Below are positions 1 through 12,679 of a DNA stretch of 64,000 bases, in pieces. The translations under genes and the position numbers were made by a program. Within the stretch, counting starts at the first letter, position 1; each line of letters starts with the position of its first letter. Source of the DNA: Phaeoceros laevis (taxonomy: Eukaryota; Anthocerotophyta; Anthocerotopsida; Notothyladales); NCBI GenBank assembly GCA_049999765.1, contig JBNGIQ010009388.1:23221-87220 (forward strand), read 5' to 3'. Below the pieces are notes generated by a model that was not told the origin of the DNA, did not search any database, and worked only from the letters and a program-made list of their open reading frames with translations.

Positions 1-1620
1 CTTTGGATTGGTACAGGTCGCAAAGATTCTTGTTGGTGGAAGGGAAGGTGTAGACTCTATTATTGAGAAGGTATGTGCCCTGTGTGCCCTCGGAATGCTG
101 ATGGTCTCTTGTTACCAGGCTTCACTCGGAATACTTAGTCAATCTGGGGGTTATCATGTGTGCAGGGCAGTTCTTGGCAAAGAAGTAATCGATATTGCGA
201 AACCTGTGGTATGGCTCCACTGCAGCCAACACGGCTTGCACTAGTCTCATCTAACAACGTTAGAACCAGCTCTTGCGAATTGATAATTCGCAGTCTGCAC
301 TGGAATGCAATGAGGGCATGTGAGGCCCAAAAACGGGAATGAGGGAGTCTGTCTTGAGCTCTTTTAACTTTGGCATACTACGGAGAACTTCCTTTGCAGC
401 ATCGTAGTCGTTCAGCCTCAAAAATGTACTGCCCAGGGAGTTGCAGATTTGCACATTTGTTTTCAAACCAGCATCCAGCATCCTCCTGTGCCCTGCAGGG
501 ATGATATAGATGCTTCTGCTAGTGTCTACTACTTTCAGTTATAGTGTCATGTCTTGTGTCTACAGGTTTGCCCTAACTGGTTGACCTGGTACTTGACTGT
601 TTTCCATCTTTGGAGTGGTGCAGGCCGCAAAGATTCTTGTTGGTGGAAGGGATGCTGTAGACTCTATTATAAGAAGGCATGTGCCCTGCAATTATTGTTG
701 CTCTACTGCCGGGCAGGTAGCTGTGTTCAGGGATGGTATAAGGAGAACTGCTTGAAAGTGACCTATCACCGAGCAATGTTTGCAAAATGCGGCTAATTGG
801 AAGATGTACTTACATTGTTTTGGCAGCCTGACCACAACAAGGGATGCGGTAACATGGACTGCCATGATAAATGGGTATGCTGAGCACGAACTGGGTCCCC
901 ATGCAGTATCTTTTGTGCAAGGGTGGAGCAGGAAGGCCTGATTTCAGTAGGGCGATTTACGTTTGTTTGCCCCTTGAAGGCTTGTACAAATGCTGAGGCT
1001 CTACAACAGGGCAGGCTGAGGACAGGTACCTGATACATGTAGACATGTATGTACATTGGAGTGTGTGTTCAGCAGTGACATAGACACAAGTAGTAGGCGT
1101 GGTTGTGATTTACATTGCTCTGTCACAGATTTGTTTAGCCGAAAACCTGGAATGCCAGTGTAGATTGTCAGGTGCAGTCCTTTACTTAGTGACATGTACA
1201 TTCTCCGTGCACAGCACTAGCTTCATAAAATCTGTAGAGACAATTCTGTCCTCTCCGCTGCTTTACAATGTAGCACTACATTGCGGAGGTCATAAGAAGA
1301 GTAGAAAGATGGTAACGCACCAAAGCACTCACTTTCTGAACATGCATCTCTCGTCAAGATTGCGATTGAGTGTGGAGTCCTGTGGAGTCTGTGGACCCTG
1401 AAGACGACGGTAGCAATGGCCTGCGGATTTTGATAGCATTGTCAGATACGAGCCAGGCAATTTGAGTAGAGCTTTAACCTGATTTTTCGGGAGCAATGTA
1501 ATGTAATTCGAAAGCAATGTAATGTACACTACTGATGTGCAGCGACCAGTACTAGTCGATACTACGGACTCTGTATTTGTAACACGCGCATCAGTTGCTC
1601 GATGCTCAAGATTCTAAAGG
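1..1620 (+). pseudogene. Decayed PPR-like sequence with an internal direct repeat
   Basis: No intact gene is visible. On the plus strand, about 760-792 reads AMFAKCG and then stops, and about 849-945 reads RDAVTWTAMINGYAEH before a stop. Both are typical of PLS-class pentatricopeptide repeats (MYAKCG, then DVVSWTAMIAGYAQ). On the minus strand, 481-260 holds another degenerate PPR-like helix pair (AGLKTNVQICNSLGSTFLR, then DAAKEVLRSMP). Stops and frame changes separate the pieces, so this is debris rather than a gene. Bases 1-80 recur at 608-687 with few differences, showing a local duplication. From 1000 to 1620 I see nothing coding, only short repeats such as AGCAATGTAATGTA near 1490 and 1512. 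Confidence 0.5.
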
Positions 1621-1654
1621 GTGGCCATGGTATACAACACGATGTTTGATGTGG

Positions 1655-3630
1655 TCAATTCGCAAGCTGACACTGCTGTGCGACATAACAGATCCGAGGG
1701 CGCCCTTGACGGTCCGCATAGCTGAGCCAGGAGTTCCGGCAGGTCTCGTTCTTTTTTGCCAGGAATGAACCACACGATATCTCTTCTCCTGTTTCCTCTT
1801 TCATGATCTGCAACAGCCCTGGTTCAAATAGATCTTCGCTTGCATCCGGCGTGATGCCATTTCGAAGGAGCTCGAAATGAATGCGCCTGGCGATGGTCAG
1901 CACCAGCTGAATTTGCCGCAAGTCATCTGGCGTGAGCTCTACATTCCTGTGATGGACAAAGTACTCCTTGCATTCAGGATTTTTCATACATGCCCAGTAC
2001 GCGAGGCCAGGAAACAGGTGGTCTTTCTCCTGCGGTGTGGCTTGATCAAGCTGGTGGCCCATATAGATCACTCCGGAATGGAAACTCTGCGTTTCGTACA
2101 TGCGGTGTGAAACCTTGTATGGCTGGAGCTCGATCAGGATGGCATTCCTGCGAGACAACATGGAAGGATTCACAAGGTTGGCTCCGTGCAAAGAAATAAT
2201 CACGTTGGCCTCCTGCGATACCCTGAACTGCTCCCTGAAAGACATGCCGGTGAAGCTGATATTTTGCAACGAGAATCCTTCCAGATTCTTGAACATCGGC
2301 GCCAGCTGGTCTTCAGACTCTCGAACAAACACCCTCCGAAGCCCCTCTCTTCGGATATAAAGCAGCACAGGTCGGCCAGTCTCATTTGGCTCCAGATGGA
2401 GCCACTCCTTAAAGTGGTGCCGAATAACGTCTGGGACTCTGCGGCCCGGGGGGTAATGACTTGACTGCAACCCACACATGCTGCTGCTTAGAATACAGCG
2501 ATTTCAAACGCTTTAAAACAATCAGTGCAGACACTAATCCAACAGGGTTCAGGAAGCAGCCCAAACTTGTTCACCTTGAGAATTCCAGGTAAGATGGCCT
2601 GTTCGAAGCACAAAGGGCTGCCTTCAGACGCCGCCATGAAAGGGTGGCCACCAATGCGCACCTTACCTTGAGCCGCAACAATGGAATGGTTGCCAAGGAC
2701 GTCCGAGGTCTGCAGTTCTGCCACATTGAACACGGACAGCACTTTGTTCAATGCCCCTGCCATGTACGTCGCCAGGAAGCCTCGTTGGTTTCCTGGATTA
2801 TTCAACCACTGCTTCTCCCGCAGCTCATGCAGCATGAAGTAGAAACGCTCCACAACACCCCGAAGACCTGGTGTCGTTGCTCCGTTCATGAGCAGAATGA
2901 AGTTGACCTTGCCGAGGAAATGTGCGCAATTTGCGGTGGACCTGTCCAAATAGATGAAGGACGTGGTTCCTGCTTCCCAGGTGACGCTGGCCCGTCTGTT
3001 GAAAAACCAGTCTTCCTCCCTGCTGTCGACCGGCACATCGAACTCCCGATACAGCATGGTCTGGAGAAATCCCAGACGCTCCGAGTTGTCGCAGGAAGTA
3101 GGATGCAGAGGCGAGTCCAGCACACCACCGTCACCGACCTGCCCTTCGAATTCCTCCACCTCACAAACCACGCTGGGGCCAAGTGTGATAATGTGGCTGC
3201 CATTGTAGCAAAGATTGCGGTAAACTCCCAGCACCTGCGTGTTCATGATCACATCTGCCAACTCAAACATCCGGAGCGTGGTCTGTCTGCTGACGGTGCG
3301 ATCGACCAAAGCCGAAAGCTCGGCCTCCTCATCACTAGCCCCAGGATCCGAGCCCTCTCCCTGCCCGGGCCCATCTGCCTCCCCCGCTGAGCTCACAATG
3401 TCATCCAGCACCGAGAAGGTCGGGAAGGAGGAGGTGTCAAACCAGGAGGAGAAATCTGCCATGGCCAGGCCATAGCCGGGGCTCTCTTCGCCAGGACCTC
3501 CAACCTTCGCGACGGAGAAGTAGGTGAAGAGGAAATTGAGGCAGAAAATGCCGAAGACGATGAGCAGTGCCTTGGCAAAGAAGCGGTTGAAGCTGCGGAA
3601 GCTGCTGGATTTCTCCGCCAAAACCGTCAT
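1655..3630 (-). CDS. Glycosyltransferase family 61 protein, Golgi type II membrane protein
   Basis: Likely a Golgi glycosyltransferase of family GT61, which adds xylose, arabinose or GlcNAc to glycans; the substrate cannot be told from sequence. Two exons fit: 3630-2575 and 2464-1655. They are joined by a 110-bp intron (CTCAAG|GTGAAC to GGGTTGCAG|TCA, phase 0), giving 621 aa. I chose the ATG at 3630 because a basic stretch and a single hydrophobic anchor (about residues 17-38, ALLIVFGIFCLNFLFTYF) follow directly. An upstream in-frame ATG at 3762 would add 44 residues with no targeting logic. The C-terminal half has the conserved block ISLHGANLVNPSMLSRR, followed by IELQPYKV, typical of the GT61 catalytic region. 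The acidic stem near residues 80-105 is variable. Without the intron the frame stops at 2488. Confidence 0.82.
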
Positions 3631-4623
3631 CTTCTCAGCTGGGGCTGGCTGCAGTCCTGCAAACTCAAGACTATAATTTACACAACTGCTCTGACTCGAT
3701 TTCCTGCAGCCGGAGGAGAAGATGTTGGTCGCAATTCCGTGCTCTCCAGAATAGCGGACCAAAGATGCTGCGCTCTCCCTGGACGCCGCCTACGTTGTGG
3801 CTGTAGGTAAGGCGGCGTGAGCCCCTCGCATCCAGTCTGCGTTCCATCGCGTAGGTTTGCGGTGTGCAACATATACGCAGAGTGTACAAAGGACCGAGCT
3901 GGAATGCACAATAGAGAACGAGTGTCCGCAAAGCAGTTGCGAGAAATCACACACGATAAGCTTGCGGAGCACCAGCTTCTACAATGAGCGGGAGCGGGAG
4001 GCCATGCCAAGAGTCAATCCGCTTTAGTACGCTCGCCGGTTTGCATGCAGATGCACACAATTTCTGTTAGCAACCGCTTGGCCAGGACAAGGACGGGCCG
4101 CCCTGGCCACCGAGCGCTCTTTCTTTCCTCCCGCCTCCGAGTCTCACGATATGCACGCACCTCCCCCACGTCGCCCGGGCCTCCAGGCTATTCTGGTACG
4201 CGAGACGTGCTCACGCGCCAGAATTCACGCTCCGATTCCGATGCAAATAGTGTGGTCATGAGTAGTTTAGGATTCCTGATCTGTAACCTGAGTACTACTG
4301 ATCAACGTGGCCCTTCTAATTCTTTCACGCCCCAGCAACTTCGATTCCTTTATTAGTACTGTAACAAAGCCGGAAGTGTCACAATGATGTTCCGCAACTA
4401 TCTGGTACCTTCTGAAGGATAAGGTAAGCGATCATTCTTGCATTCTGCAACAAGCGCTGGAAGTGTGAATGATAGGACTCTCCGTTGCTAAAAAAATAGG
4501 TTAGGCCCTTGACGAGAGGGCCTCCGCCACCGGCTGGCAGGTTGTTGCTGGATTGCCGTCGTAGTCCGCCAACAGCAGTTACAGAACCATGTCAAAGGTT
4601 ACGATCGAAGTTAACTGCAAATT
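3631..4623. other. Intergenic region between GT61 and the NhaD gene
   Basis: Holds the presumed promoter and 5' leader of the GT61 gene and the 3' flank of the antiporter gene. I see no convincing coding exon, RNA gene or repeat here. Open frames in this stretch are short and resemble nothing known to me. Confidence 0.4.
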
Positions 4624-7600
4624 CTAGGAGCCTGACAAGAAAGGGACATGGGGAAGGAAGCCCAAAACAGGTGCTTGTAATTCATGGAGGGCGAGATAAG
4701 CTGCGACGCCAGCTGCATACCCAGCAAGAGCCGGGCCACTGATCTGCATGGTCGACGACAGTCTAAACGTTAAAAGAGTTTCATTGGGTTGGCTCAAGGT
4801 GGGCAGAAGCAGCCGAGAGGTTTAGTGAGCTCACCTTTTTCAAGTACCAGAAAAAGTCTGCCTTCTCCATGCCCATAAATGCAACTCCGGCAGCTGAGCC
4901 TATGATCAAAATGGATCCACCAGTACCAGCGCAGTAGGCAATGAGCTGCCACAATTTTGCATCCTGGGGAAATGTGTTCAGATCATACATTCCCATAGTA
5001 GCTGCCACAAGTGGCACGTTGTCTATCAAAGAGGATGCAAGGCCAATAGAGGCAGCTATCAACTCAGTGCTGTGTATGTGCTCATCCAGGAAGGTTGCCA
5101 ATTCTGTGAGAAGACCTGCAGACTGCAAGCTATGGACAGCAAGAGAAAGATTGTCAGGTGCCTGGAAAAATAGAAGGGAACAGTATCAGTTGACACATTT
5201 CTGATTTTGCAGATACTGCAATGGTATAGAACACTGACCTGCCAACAGAGAGCAGTATCCCCAAGAAAAATAAAACACCCTGTGTGTCAATCCGAGACAG
5301 TGCTTGAGGAACTTTCAGCTTCTGGCGGTCAGATTCACCATAGTGAATTGCATCTGTCAATATCCAAAGTGCTCCCAGTCCGAGAAGCATGCCCAGGTAA
5401 GGTGGCAATCCTGTTAAAGATTTAAATACGGGGACAAATAGAAGGGCCCCTATGCCAACACCAAAAACGAGTTGTCCCCTTGGCGCCAATGATTCTGTTG
5501 ACAAGACAGGACGAGTATCCTGCTTCCCATCTTGAGCTTCACTGTGACAATCACAACCACAATAGCTCTTCTCAATGGATTGTGATTCAGGATCCTGAGG
5601 TTGAATGAGGCCAAACACTAGGAAACAATTGAAACCTAGTACAAGCCAGATTCGAGCTCACAATCATCAGGAAAGATAACTACTACAAATCGTAGGCTAT
5701 ATACCTGCTAAAAGACATCAAAGCAAGTGGTACAACCAAGGCAACCACTGATGGTATGAACAAATCCTGCAATACACCCACCCAACCCTGTTAACCAAAA
5801 GAAGCAGCAAGGCCCTGACTTCATTTCAAAATACATGTCACATACCTGCATAGTGCGCAGTGTTGAGATTTGGCCATGTATCCAAAGCATTGTTGTCGTT
5901 ACATCTCCTATCGGCGTCCAGGCTCCTCCAGCATTTGCAGCAATAACAACTACTGCTCCCAGAAATCTGCAAGATGATACAACTCCGGGCTCACTACCTC
6001 CAAACTCTCAGGTTAACTATCATGCTTCTCCTACAGCCTGCCTGTACGAAATTATAGCATGTACCCATAGAAAGCGATTCTTACATACTTTCTGCGTTCA
6101 GGATCTGGGACAAGTTTTCGAAGAAGAGACACCATAACTATAGTTGATGTCAAGTTGTCCAGAACAGAACTCAGGAAAAAGGATGTGATGCCAACCTGCA
6201 CAGATGCCAAAAGAGAGACAAAGAAACCTAAATCCAGGTTGTCTGAAAACATTTATATCACATTGGCTCATCAGAAAATCACTGCAGTTCCAATTTGAGC
6301 CTGAGGCACACCCAAATTTCGGCACAACAACTTATTCTCCAGGTCAGACAATGCACAATGTACTACAGCTATTTGCAGACGACCAAGACCAACAAAGAAG
6401 AAGCGCACCATACCACCCAAAGTAGCAGACGAGGGTTCCGTGTTGTTATAGAGTCAGTGACCAGTTTAAATCCCTGATGCGCATCAATAATCTCCACAAT
6501 GGTCATTGCACCTAACAGGAAAAACACTATCTCGCTAACTTCTTCAGATGATGCACTCAATTGCGCTGCTGCCTCCTCAGGTGATGCGGCCTGCAAATTT
6601 GCCATCCTTTAGCAAAGGACCTTTGACATCCTCCAGACAAAGCAGGCCAGAAATACAAGATCTGAATTGCAGGAGACTCACCCCAAGGCTTCGGATAACC
6701 CATAATGACACTGCCATAAGCAAACCCACTCCACTTTTATTGAAAGCCAGTGATTCCTCAAAAACGATACCAGCATATCCAGCTACAAAGACTATAGCCA
6801 TTGCGAGATTCTGCAGCATTGGAACTCAACATGTCATATTGCATTCTACTGCATTGCTACGATCATGTGATTGAAATTTCAAATTGGTAACTTACTGTGC
6901 AAAAAGACGGCCCACCTGATTCTCAGCAACCCAGGAGTGATTTATAACTGCAGCACCCCCAAGGATACCAGCACCGATGGCAACAGCCTTCAAGAAGTCG
7001 GTTTTGGGTTTATAATTAGCCTCGTATTGCAGACTGCTCATCTCATCGACGGAGCATAGTGGATCACATGTTCCTTCGGCAGACTCCAGCTCCTGTCAAT
7101 GTTACATACGCCGTTATCATTTGCAGGCCAGGATACTTCTTGCCTCAAGGACTTTGACAAACGCTTAGATTGTTTATTTAACACAGCTTGCACAGTTCCC
7201 ATGCTTATCATGTTCAGAACAGGCAAACAAAAGAACATCTTCCCCAGTGTTCCTTTGCAACGAGACTGGAATTGCGTTACACCTTCTTCCGGTTTCCCAA
7301 AACCATTCACTAGCTGCTACGTGTGCCACACCAGCTGCCAATTTGCAAGCGTGACAGCAGCAAAAAGATAGTCTCAAGGCAATGGCCCACTGTAGCTACA
7401 AGGATGAGCCAGTACACAGTAATTTACCTGAGAAGGGATAATGTCAGGGCTTCCATCCTCCCGCTCCACTGACGACGCCTTGGCCGATATCTCTGGACGG
7501 GATCTGTGCCAAGCAAGGCCGAACCTGGAGGATTGGAAGTTGGCACCAAGAAAGCCGCGCAATTGCCTCGCATGCTGCCTGGAATACAAATCTGGAGCCA

Positions 7601-7754
7601 CTGAAGCCCGGTGGCGCAACCGCCGAGTGAACGAAGGGAAATGCACTGCTGCCATTCCCCCTGAGAGCTCCATCCGGCTCACAGCCGAGGAAGATGAGCC
7701 ACCTGTGCTTGCTGCAGCGAAATTGAGGCCCTGCGACGCCATGGACGCCGCCAT
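4624..7754 (-). CDS. NHD1: Chloroplast NhaD-type Na+/H+ antiporter
   Basis: Plastid envelope Na+(Li+)/H+ antiporter of the NhaD/ion-transporter superfamily, which exports sodium from the stroma. Ten exons close in frame: 7754-7428, 7092-6916, 6810-6682, 6590-6414, 6195-6089, 5966-5846, 5766-5705, 5541-5239, 5129-4835 and 4743-4624, giving 605 aa. The first about 110 residues are rich in Ser, Ala and Arg like a transit peptide; an upstream in-frame ATG at 7886 is less likely. Family blocks appear in order: VSEIVFFLLGAMTIVEI, DAHQGFKLVTDSITTR, SSVLDNLTSTIVMVSLLRK, NAGGAWTPIGDVTTTMLWI, IDNVPLVAATMGMYDL, FCAGTGGS-type sequence and IIGSAAGVAFMGMEK. The last exon reads ISGPALAGYAAGVAAYLA. The introns before exons 8 and 9 carry open frames that could mislead gene prediction; the acceptors used here (5542 and 5130) restore family continuity. 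Confidence 0.93.
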
Positions 7755-8379
7755 GGTCGAGGTGATTTCGGAAAATCTGGTACTGCGTCTCAGCAGGCCA
7801 CTCCACTCATCAAACCCGGCAGTACGGATCCTGAGACGAAGGAAGGAGGTCGCACTGCATGCAGAATTTTCCCCACAGTTTCGCACGGCCAGCTAACTGC
7901 TCTCCAGCATTCAAGTCTTGACAAGCTGAGTAAGCAGAAGACGCAAAACCATACGTAGGCAAAACTTCAGTATTTACTAGCTAGTCCAAGAACTTCCGCA
8001 GCCTAGTGTTTGCAGAAGCCGGTGATCACAAGGAGCTGGCTGTGCGAAACCCGCCCAACCACAGCGTCCAATCGCGTTGGGGAAGGTACAAAATGACACA
8101 CATTGATATACACCAGGTTGGAGTTGGAGTCCGTTGGACCCACCAGAAACAAAGTCTTACTCATTAGCACGTTTCTTTGAAGCAGAAGAACTTTACTACG
8201 TGCTTGACAGGGAACTAGACTATACCACAAGTGGGGTCTGGCCAGTCTGGCTTGCTGCATCAGTGTAAGGAAGAAGAATTGTGGGGCAGACAGCTACAAA
8301 CAGTAGATTCGGCTGCATAATGTGAATCTGTGGCTAGTTACATATCACGGTCCATCTAACAGCAGTTTGATATGCGGTG
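7755..8379. other. Spacer between the NhaD start and the ClpR2 stop
   Basis: Contains the 5' leader and promoter of the antiporter gene and the 3' UTR of ClpR2; both genes are on the minus strand. I see no further gene. Confidence 0.4.
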
Positions 8380-9860
8380 TTAACCAAGTCCAACGCCTGC
8401 AGCTTGTTTGGGTCTGGCATCCGGTTTGATCCTACCGGGTCTGATGATGCGATCTATGAGACCATACTCCAACGCTTCTTGAGCACTGAAACGCTTTATC
8501 CTGTTTAAATCCTTGGTGACCTGTTGCAATCACAGCGCAACATCCGATTAATCTGACAATCTCCAAGCAATTCCTCCCCTACAGTGCGCAGGAAGTGATA
8601 GCTGACCTTCTCGACAGAGTGCCCAGTTTTCTTGGCAACCTGTTCAAACACGTAAGACCTTACTCGGCTCAACTCCCTAGCTTCATTCTGAATATCGTCG
8701 GCCTGTATGGTAGGTAGTTCACAAATTTTAGAAGAGGGCCATAATCGAAAAGGGGACTGACACCAGAGCATAATTTCAAGAATCCAAAACGAGTGCAGAT
8801 CACCACAAGCAGGAAGCCCAAAAGGCACAAACCTGTCCTCGAGCTGCTCCTGCTGGTGATTGCAGTGCAATTCTTGTCAGAGGCATGGCTGACCTCATCC
8901 CCTGCAAGGGTCGGAGTCAGCTGATGTGATCTTCTCTACCTTAAAAACTGACAAAACCAAATAAATGCTCTTCTCATCTCACTGGCTACCTTGGTGCCAG
9001 CTGCCAGCAGAAACCCAGCATTGTTGTAAGCATAGCCCAGAGCCAGCGTCCCAACTTTACTCTTTATGCTCTCCATGGTATCATAAAGGGCCATGCACGG
9101 TGTGATCTGCGCCAATTCAAAACAGTCCCAAGTCAGGGTAACGCGAGGTGAGCAACCTAAATCCAGATAGGCATCCCACGGATGAGCAAGGCGCAAGACA
9201 ACGACCTACATCTCCACCGGGGCCGTTGAGATATAGGTACAAGGGCTTGTCACTATTAATGCTGTCGAGGTAGAGCATGGTTGCCAGAACTTGGTTGCCA
9301 AACTCCTCATCGATGTGCTGTCCAATGAAGATAATCCGCTCCCGATACTGCCAGGACACCAGCACGACAGTCATTTTCACCAGCCGACGGACAAAATTCA
9401 GGCAGGAGCTAACAAGCGCTTCCTGGATCCACTTACAAGCACATTCCAAATGTCAACCCATTGCCAGCCCCCTTCCCCTGGAGTTCTGTATGGAACTTTG
9501 GGTGTCCCTATTGGCATCATGGTCACTCGAGCTCGGCAAGCCCCGCTGACACTTGCCCTAGTATGCACAACGCCAGGAGACGGTGTGAGTTCCCAAAAAC
9601 AGTCCGGGGAACAGGATTTGCAGCAACAGCGGACAACAGGTCAGGACAGAACTCAGCCACCACTACCTCTTACATGTATCCTGCACCCTTTCATGGAGAC
9701 TGAGATGCGTACGCCCCCGAATCCTTTGATGACCCAGTCCTGACCAGGGCGCACCAACTGCAGCTGTGCCTGTAGCTGCCGATGAAGAGGAACAGGAAGA
9801 TGGCCCGGCAGGGGTTGAGGCCGAGACCATTACCGAAGCTGAAGTGGCTGCCCGTGCCAT
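8380..9860 (-). CDS. CLPR2: ATP-dependent Clp protease subunit ClpR2, plastid, non-catalytic
   Basis: Inactive ClpP-like subunit of the plastid stromal Clp core, which helps build the protease ring. Exons that close in frame are: exon 1 from 9860; exon 2 ending at 9437; then 9347-9210, 9106-8990, 8901-8833, 8702-8607 and 8520-8380. The exon 1/2 junction is uncertain: donor near 9669 (AAGAG|GTAGTG) and acceptor near 9560 fit best. The N-terminus ([15 protein letters not shown]) looks like a transit peptide. Diagnostic blocks are [54 protein letters not shown] and [14 protein letters not shown]. The catalytic Ser position reads YAYNNAGFL and the His region reads [11 protein letters not shown]. 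Both lack catalytic residues, as expected for ClpR proteins. Confidence 0.93.
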
Positions 9861-9985
9861 GTCTGCAGCAGCTAGAAGACGGTAGACGAGCTTTCTTACA
9901 CCTACATCATTGAGGCAACTCGATGGCGAAATGCAATTGAGAGTTACATAATTGAAATCTTTATGTAGATGCATTAGGGATCCAC

Positions 9986-9990
9986 GGGGG

Positions 9991-10043
<53 letters not shown>

Positions 10044-10058
10044 AACCCGGCGTCTCCA
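9986..10058 (+). tRNA. trnA-CGC: tRNA-Ala (anticodon CGC)
   Basis: A 73-nt cloverleaf. The 7-bp acceptor stem GGGGGTG/CGTCTCC includes the G3:U70 pair that marks tRNA-Ala. The D-arm is GCTC...GAGC, the anticodon stem CGCGC/GCGCG encloses loop TTCGCAT (anticodon CGC), the T-arm is CCGGG/CCCGG, and the discriminator base is A. There is no intron. The internal A box (TAGCTCAATTGG) and B box (GGATCGAAACC) should drive Pol III transcription. It lies upstream of the ClpR2 start, on the opposite strand. Confidence 0.97.
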
Positions 10059-10470
10059 CTACGTTCGAAGGTCAGTGGGAGTCGAATTCTGTAGCGCTGT
10101 GTGTTAATCTTTCGGAGTTTGGATGGACTCACGGGTGTGAAGAGATCCAGGTGCAGCCACTGATAGGATCTTACAAAATACTGAGCACAGGTCAGTTCAC
10201 CAAGAACCCGTCAGGATTTTGTGCACTGGGGCCCAAGTAGGCCTCTTTGGCGGTGCGGTATTGACGGTCGCGGTTCAGATTTGGTTGGAACTTCGGATGC
10301 AGCTTGATTCTGTCGGTGACTACTTCGTGGAGCGTTGTGGTTGGATGTGTGGATTTCACCTGTCACATAGGCTTGGGGCTTGTTCAATCCTAAACCGTCG
10401 TTCGAGATCGAACATCATGTGGAATCTGCGAAGGAAAAAAGAGCAGCGGATGCTGAGGCAGTGCGGTGTA
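10059..10470. other. Spacer downstream of tRNA-Ala
   Basis: Presumed upstream region of the F-box gene, possibly with an unrecognised first exon. I cannot support a specific feature. Confidence 0.3.
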
Positions 10471-12679
10471 TTGAGTACAGCTTGAGCAAGGAATTTTGCT
10501 GTCCTGGCTGATAAGCGACCAGAGAACTTTGGGGGCGATGGTGAGTTCAAGGTGCTATGATGTTAGCGGTGCCGCATGGTGCTAATTATGAGAACCGTCT
10601 TTGGAGGGTTTCTGCTCCGAGTTTGTTCCGTTGGTATCGTCTGTGGGTTGTGATGGCTTGAAGGTTGATTTTCAACACAGATTTCACAATTCTTCCCTAT
10701 ACCTGACAGGTAGGCGAGTACAATTGGGTGTCCGGGTCCCAGACCAAGCAGTATCTGGAGACGAATAGGCCCTGGCTAAGTAAGTCTGTCTGGCTCTACG
10801 GATGCAAGACTCTACCTTGAGGGTTCTCTTGCCAATCTGAAGTCCTGTCCTGTCATTGTGACTGGTGGTGGTGGTTGTGGTGGCCAACAGGTCTGTACGG
10901 AACACGAATCAGGCCGGTTAACCCAGTAGGGAGTACCAGTGGGCAACCAGTCCATGAGCCCTCGTTGCTGCATCGTGTGCTACCAGATGAGATACTACAC
11001 GAGGTAAACCTTTCAAATTTGTTCCCAGGCCTCAGTGGCAGCTTGGTCCGAGATTGGAAGTGTGTCTGGACATGATCTTCATTTTTGTACGTGTCATTCA
11101 AGATGTTCAGATCTTCCTTCGGATGACAGCGACATCACTAGGCAGAGCAGCCTGTGTTTGTCGGAAATGGCTGTTTGCCACTAGAAATCCTTCTCTGTGG
11201 CGTTTTGCTTGCTTCAAGGCTTGGCAGGTACGTTATCCTGTTTGAAGATTGTCTCTGGATTTCTTAGGGGACAGTTTCTGGTGTCGTGGTTTGAGATTAG
11301 GGGCAGGTTTTTACGCGTTTGCTTCTGCATGGTTGTTTGGGTGAACAGAACTTAGGCATCCCTGAAAATGAGAGAGTTGTACACAAGAGCTATGGAGGCT
11401 CTTGGCGTAGGATGTGGGTTCAGAGACCGAGGCTACGGTTTGATGGTAAGTGTGTGGTAGCACATCCCCACAACAACGCAACCTCTTTGGAGCTTTATCG
11501 GGGACAGTGCTGATGCTGTGTGGTGAAACTGGGTATTCTGGTTTTAGGACTCTACGTTAGTAGAAACACCTACATCAGGGCTGGAATTGCAGAGTGGAGA
11601 ACCACCAATCCTGTACATTTGGTAGGCAGCTCACACGAGATGATGCTTGCAGGTTTCTGTCCCCCTGTCGGTTCATGCCTTCGCAATAGTCAAAGTTCCT
11701 AACCTGCCCTGGTTTGTTTTGTTATGACAGGTTTGTTACTATAGGTATCTTCGGTTCTTTTCAAGTGGGAAATTTCTGTACAAGGTGGACATCAGCAACA
11801 TTGCCCTTTCTTAGCCTGCCAGTTGTCTGGGTGATCTGTAAGATGTAAAGAGTGGGCTTTTTGGTGAATTACCTGAAGGATTTGTGGAGGTCTTATTCCT
11901 GTTGGTTGCAGACTTCTCCACTCCATGTGAAAGAGGTGGCAAGAATCATGAGGGGTCGGGTATCTCGAGGAGATGCAGTCTATGGAGGACAGTTTACTCT
12001 CACAAGCAATCAGGTTGTGCTCTCATCCATGGAGAGGGGCATAGTTCATATTGGGGTCTACTAGTACATCATGTTGGTGATCTGTTGTTGTGGTGACTTA
12101 ATGGGCCGTCTTCTGACTGCTTTTTCACATCAGGTGGATGCAGCTATTGTCTACCCAGGTGTCAACCCCACAATGCTGAGGCTGCGATTAAGGTGAACAA
12201 ATTTGGTGGCTGTTTTGTGATCTTCACCAGTCTTTCTGGGTTGTAATCATGGAAGCAGTTTTTATGCCTTCAGCTGCCCTTACGCTTCTCGGCTTGTAGG
12301 CTGCGTGGAACTGTTCCTGGCGCCAACAATCGGCTTGACGTTCTATTGCTCATGACAACTGGGGTGGGTGAAGAAGAGGACGAGGAGAATGTGATGGACC
12401 TGATAGACAGTTGGCAGGACAACGAAACACACAATCCTGATGTCCCTGCCATTTCCCACCGCCGTGGGCTCGCCTCATTCGTGTTTGTTCCTTTCGATGA
12501 AGTAAGCCTTTTTTTGCAAAAGGCTGTCAATTATTGGAAACAGCGAGACTTTACAAGCAGGAGTGTGGGTGGCATGGGCTTCTTGACTTGTCACAGCTCA
12601 CTTGGCCGTGTTGGTGCAGGTTGAGACGTCAATTCTGAACCTGCCAGTGGAGAAGATGGATTACTACGTTCCTGGTTGA
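10471..12679 (+). CDS. F-box protein related to FBXO9
   Basis: Likely substrate adaptor of an SCF E3 ubiquitin ligase. The F-box reads LPDEILHE, then a splice, then [20 protein letters not shown] and [12 protein letters not shown]. Exons that close in frame are 10710-10779, 10891-11003, 11111-11227, 11349-11445, 11548-11621, 11731-11784, 11912-12013, 12134-12192, 12300-12501 and 12620-12679 (stop). Downstream of the F-box the order matches the FBXO9 family: [20 protein letters not shown], then [12 protein letters not shown], then [16 protein letters not shown], then a [10 protein letters not shown] strand and a final hydrophobic segment. The N-terminus is not resolved. A candidate earlier exon near 10485-10542 reads [19 protein letters not shown], but its phase does not fit the next exon, so the 5' boundary is approximate. 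Confidence 0.8.

Noticed and set aside
2644-3390. 248-aa plus-strand frame over the GT61 gene
   Set aside because: Antisense shadow; the minus strand carries the transmembrane anchor and GT61 motifs.
5154-5618. NhaD exon 8 taken as starting at 5618
   Set aside because: The phase does not fit exon 7. The acceptor at 5542 gives correct phase and family continuity.
10001-10240. 79-aa open frame overlapping tRNA-Ala
   Set aside because: It is a chance frame through the tRNA gene; the cloverleaf explains the sequence.
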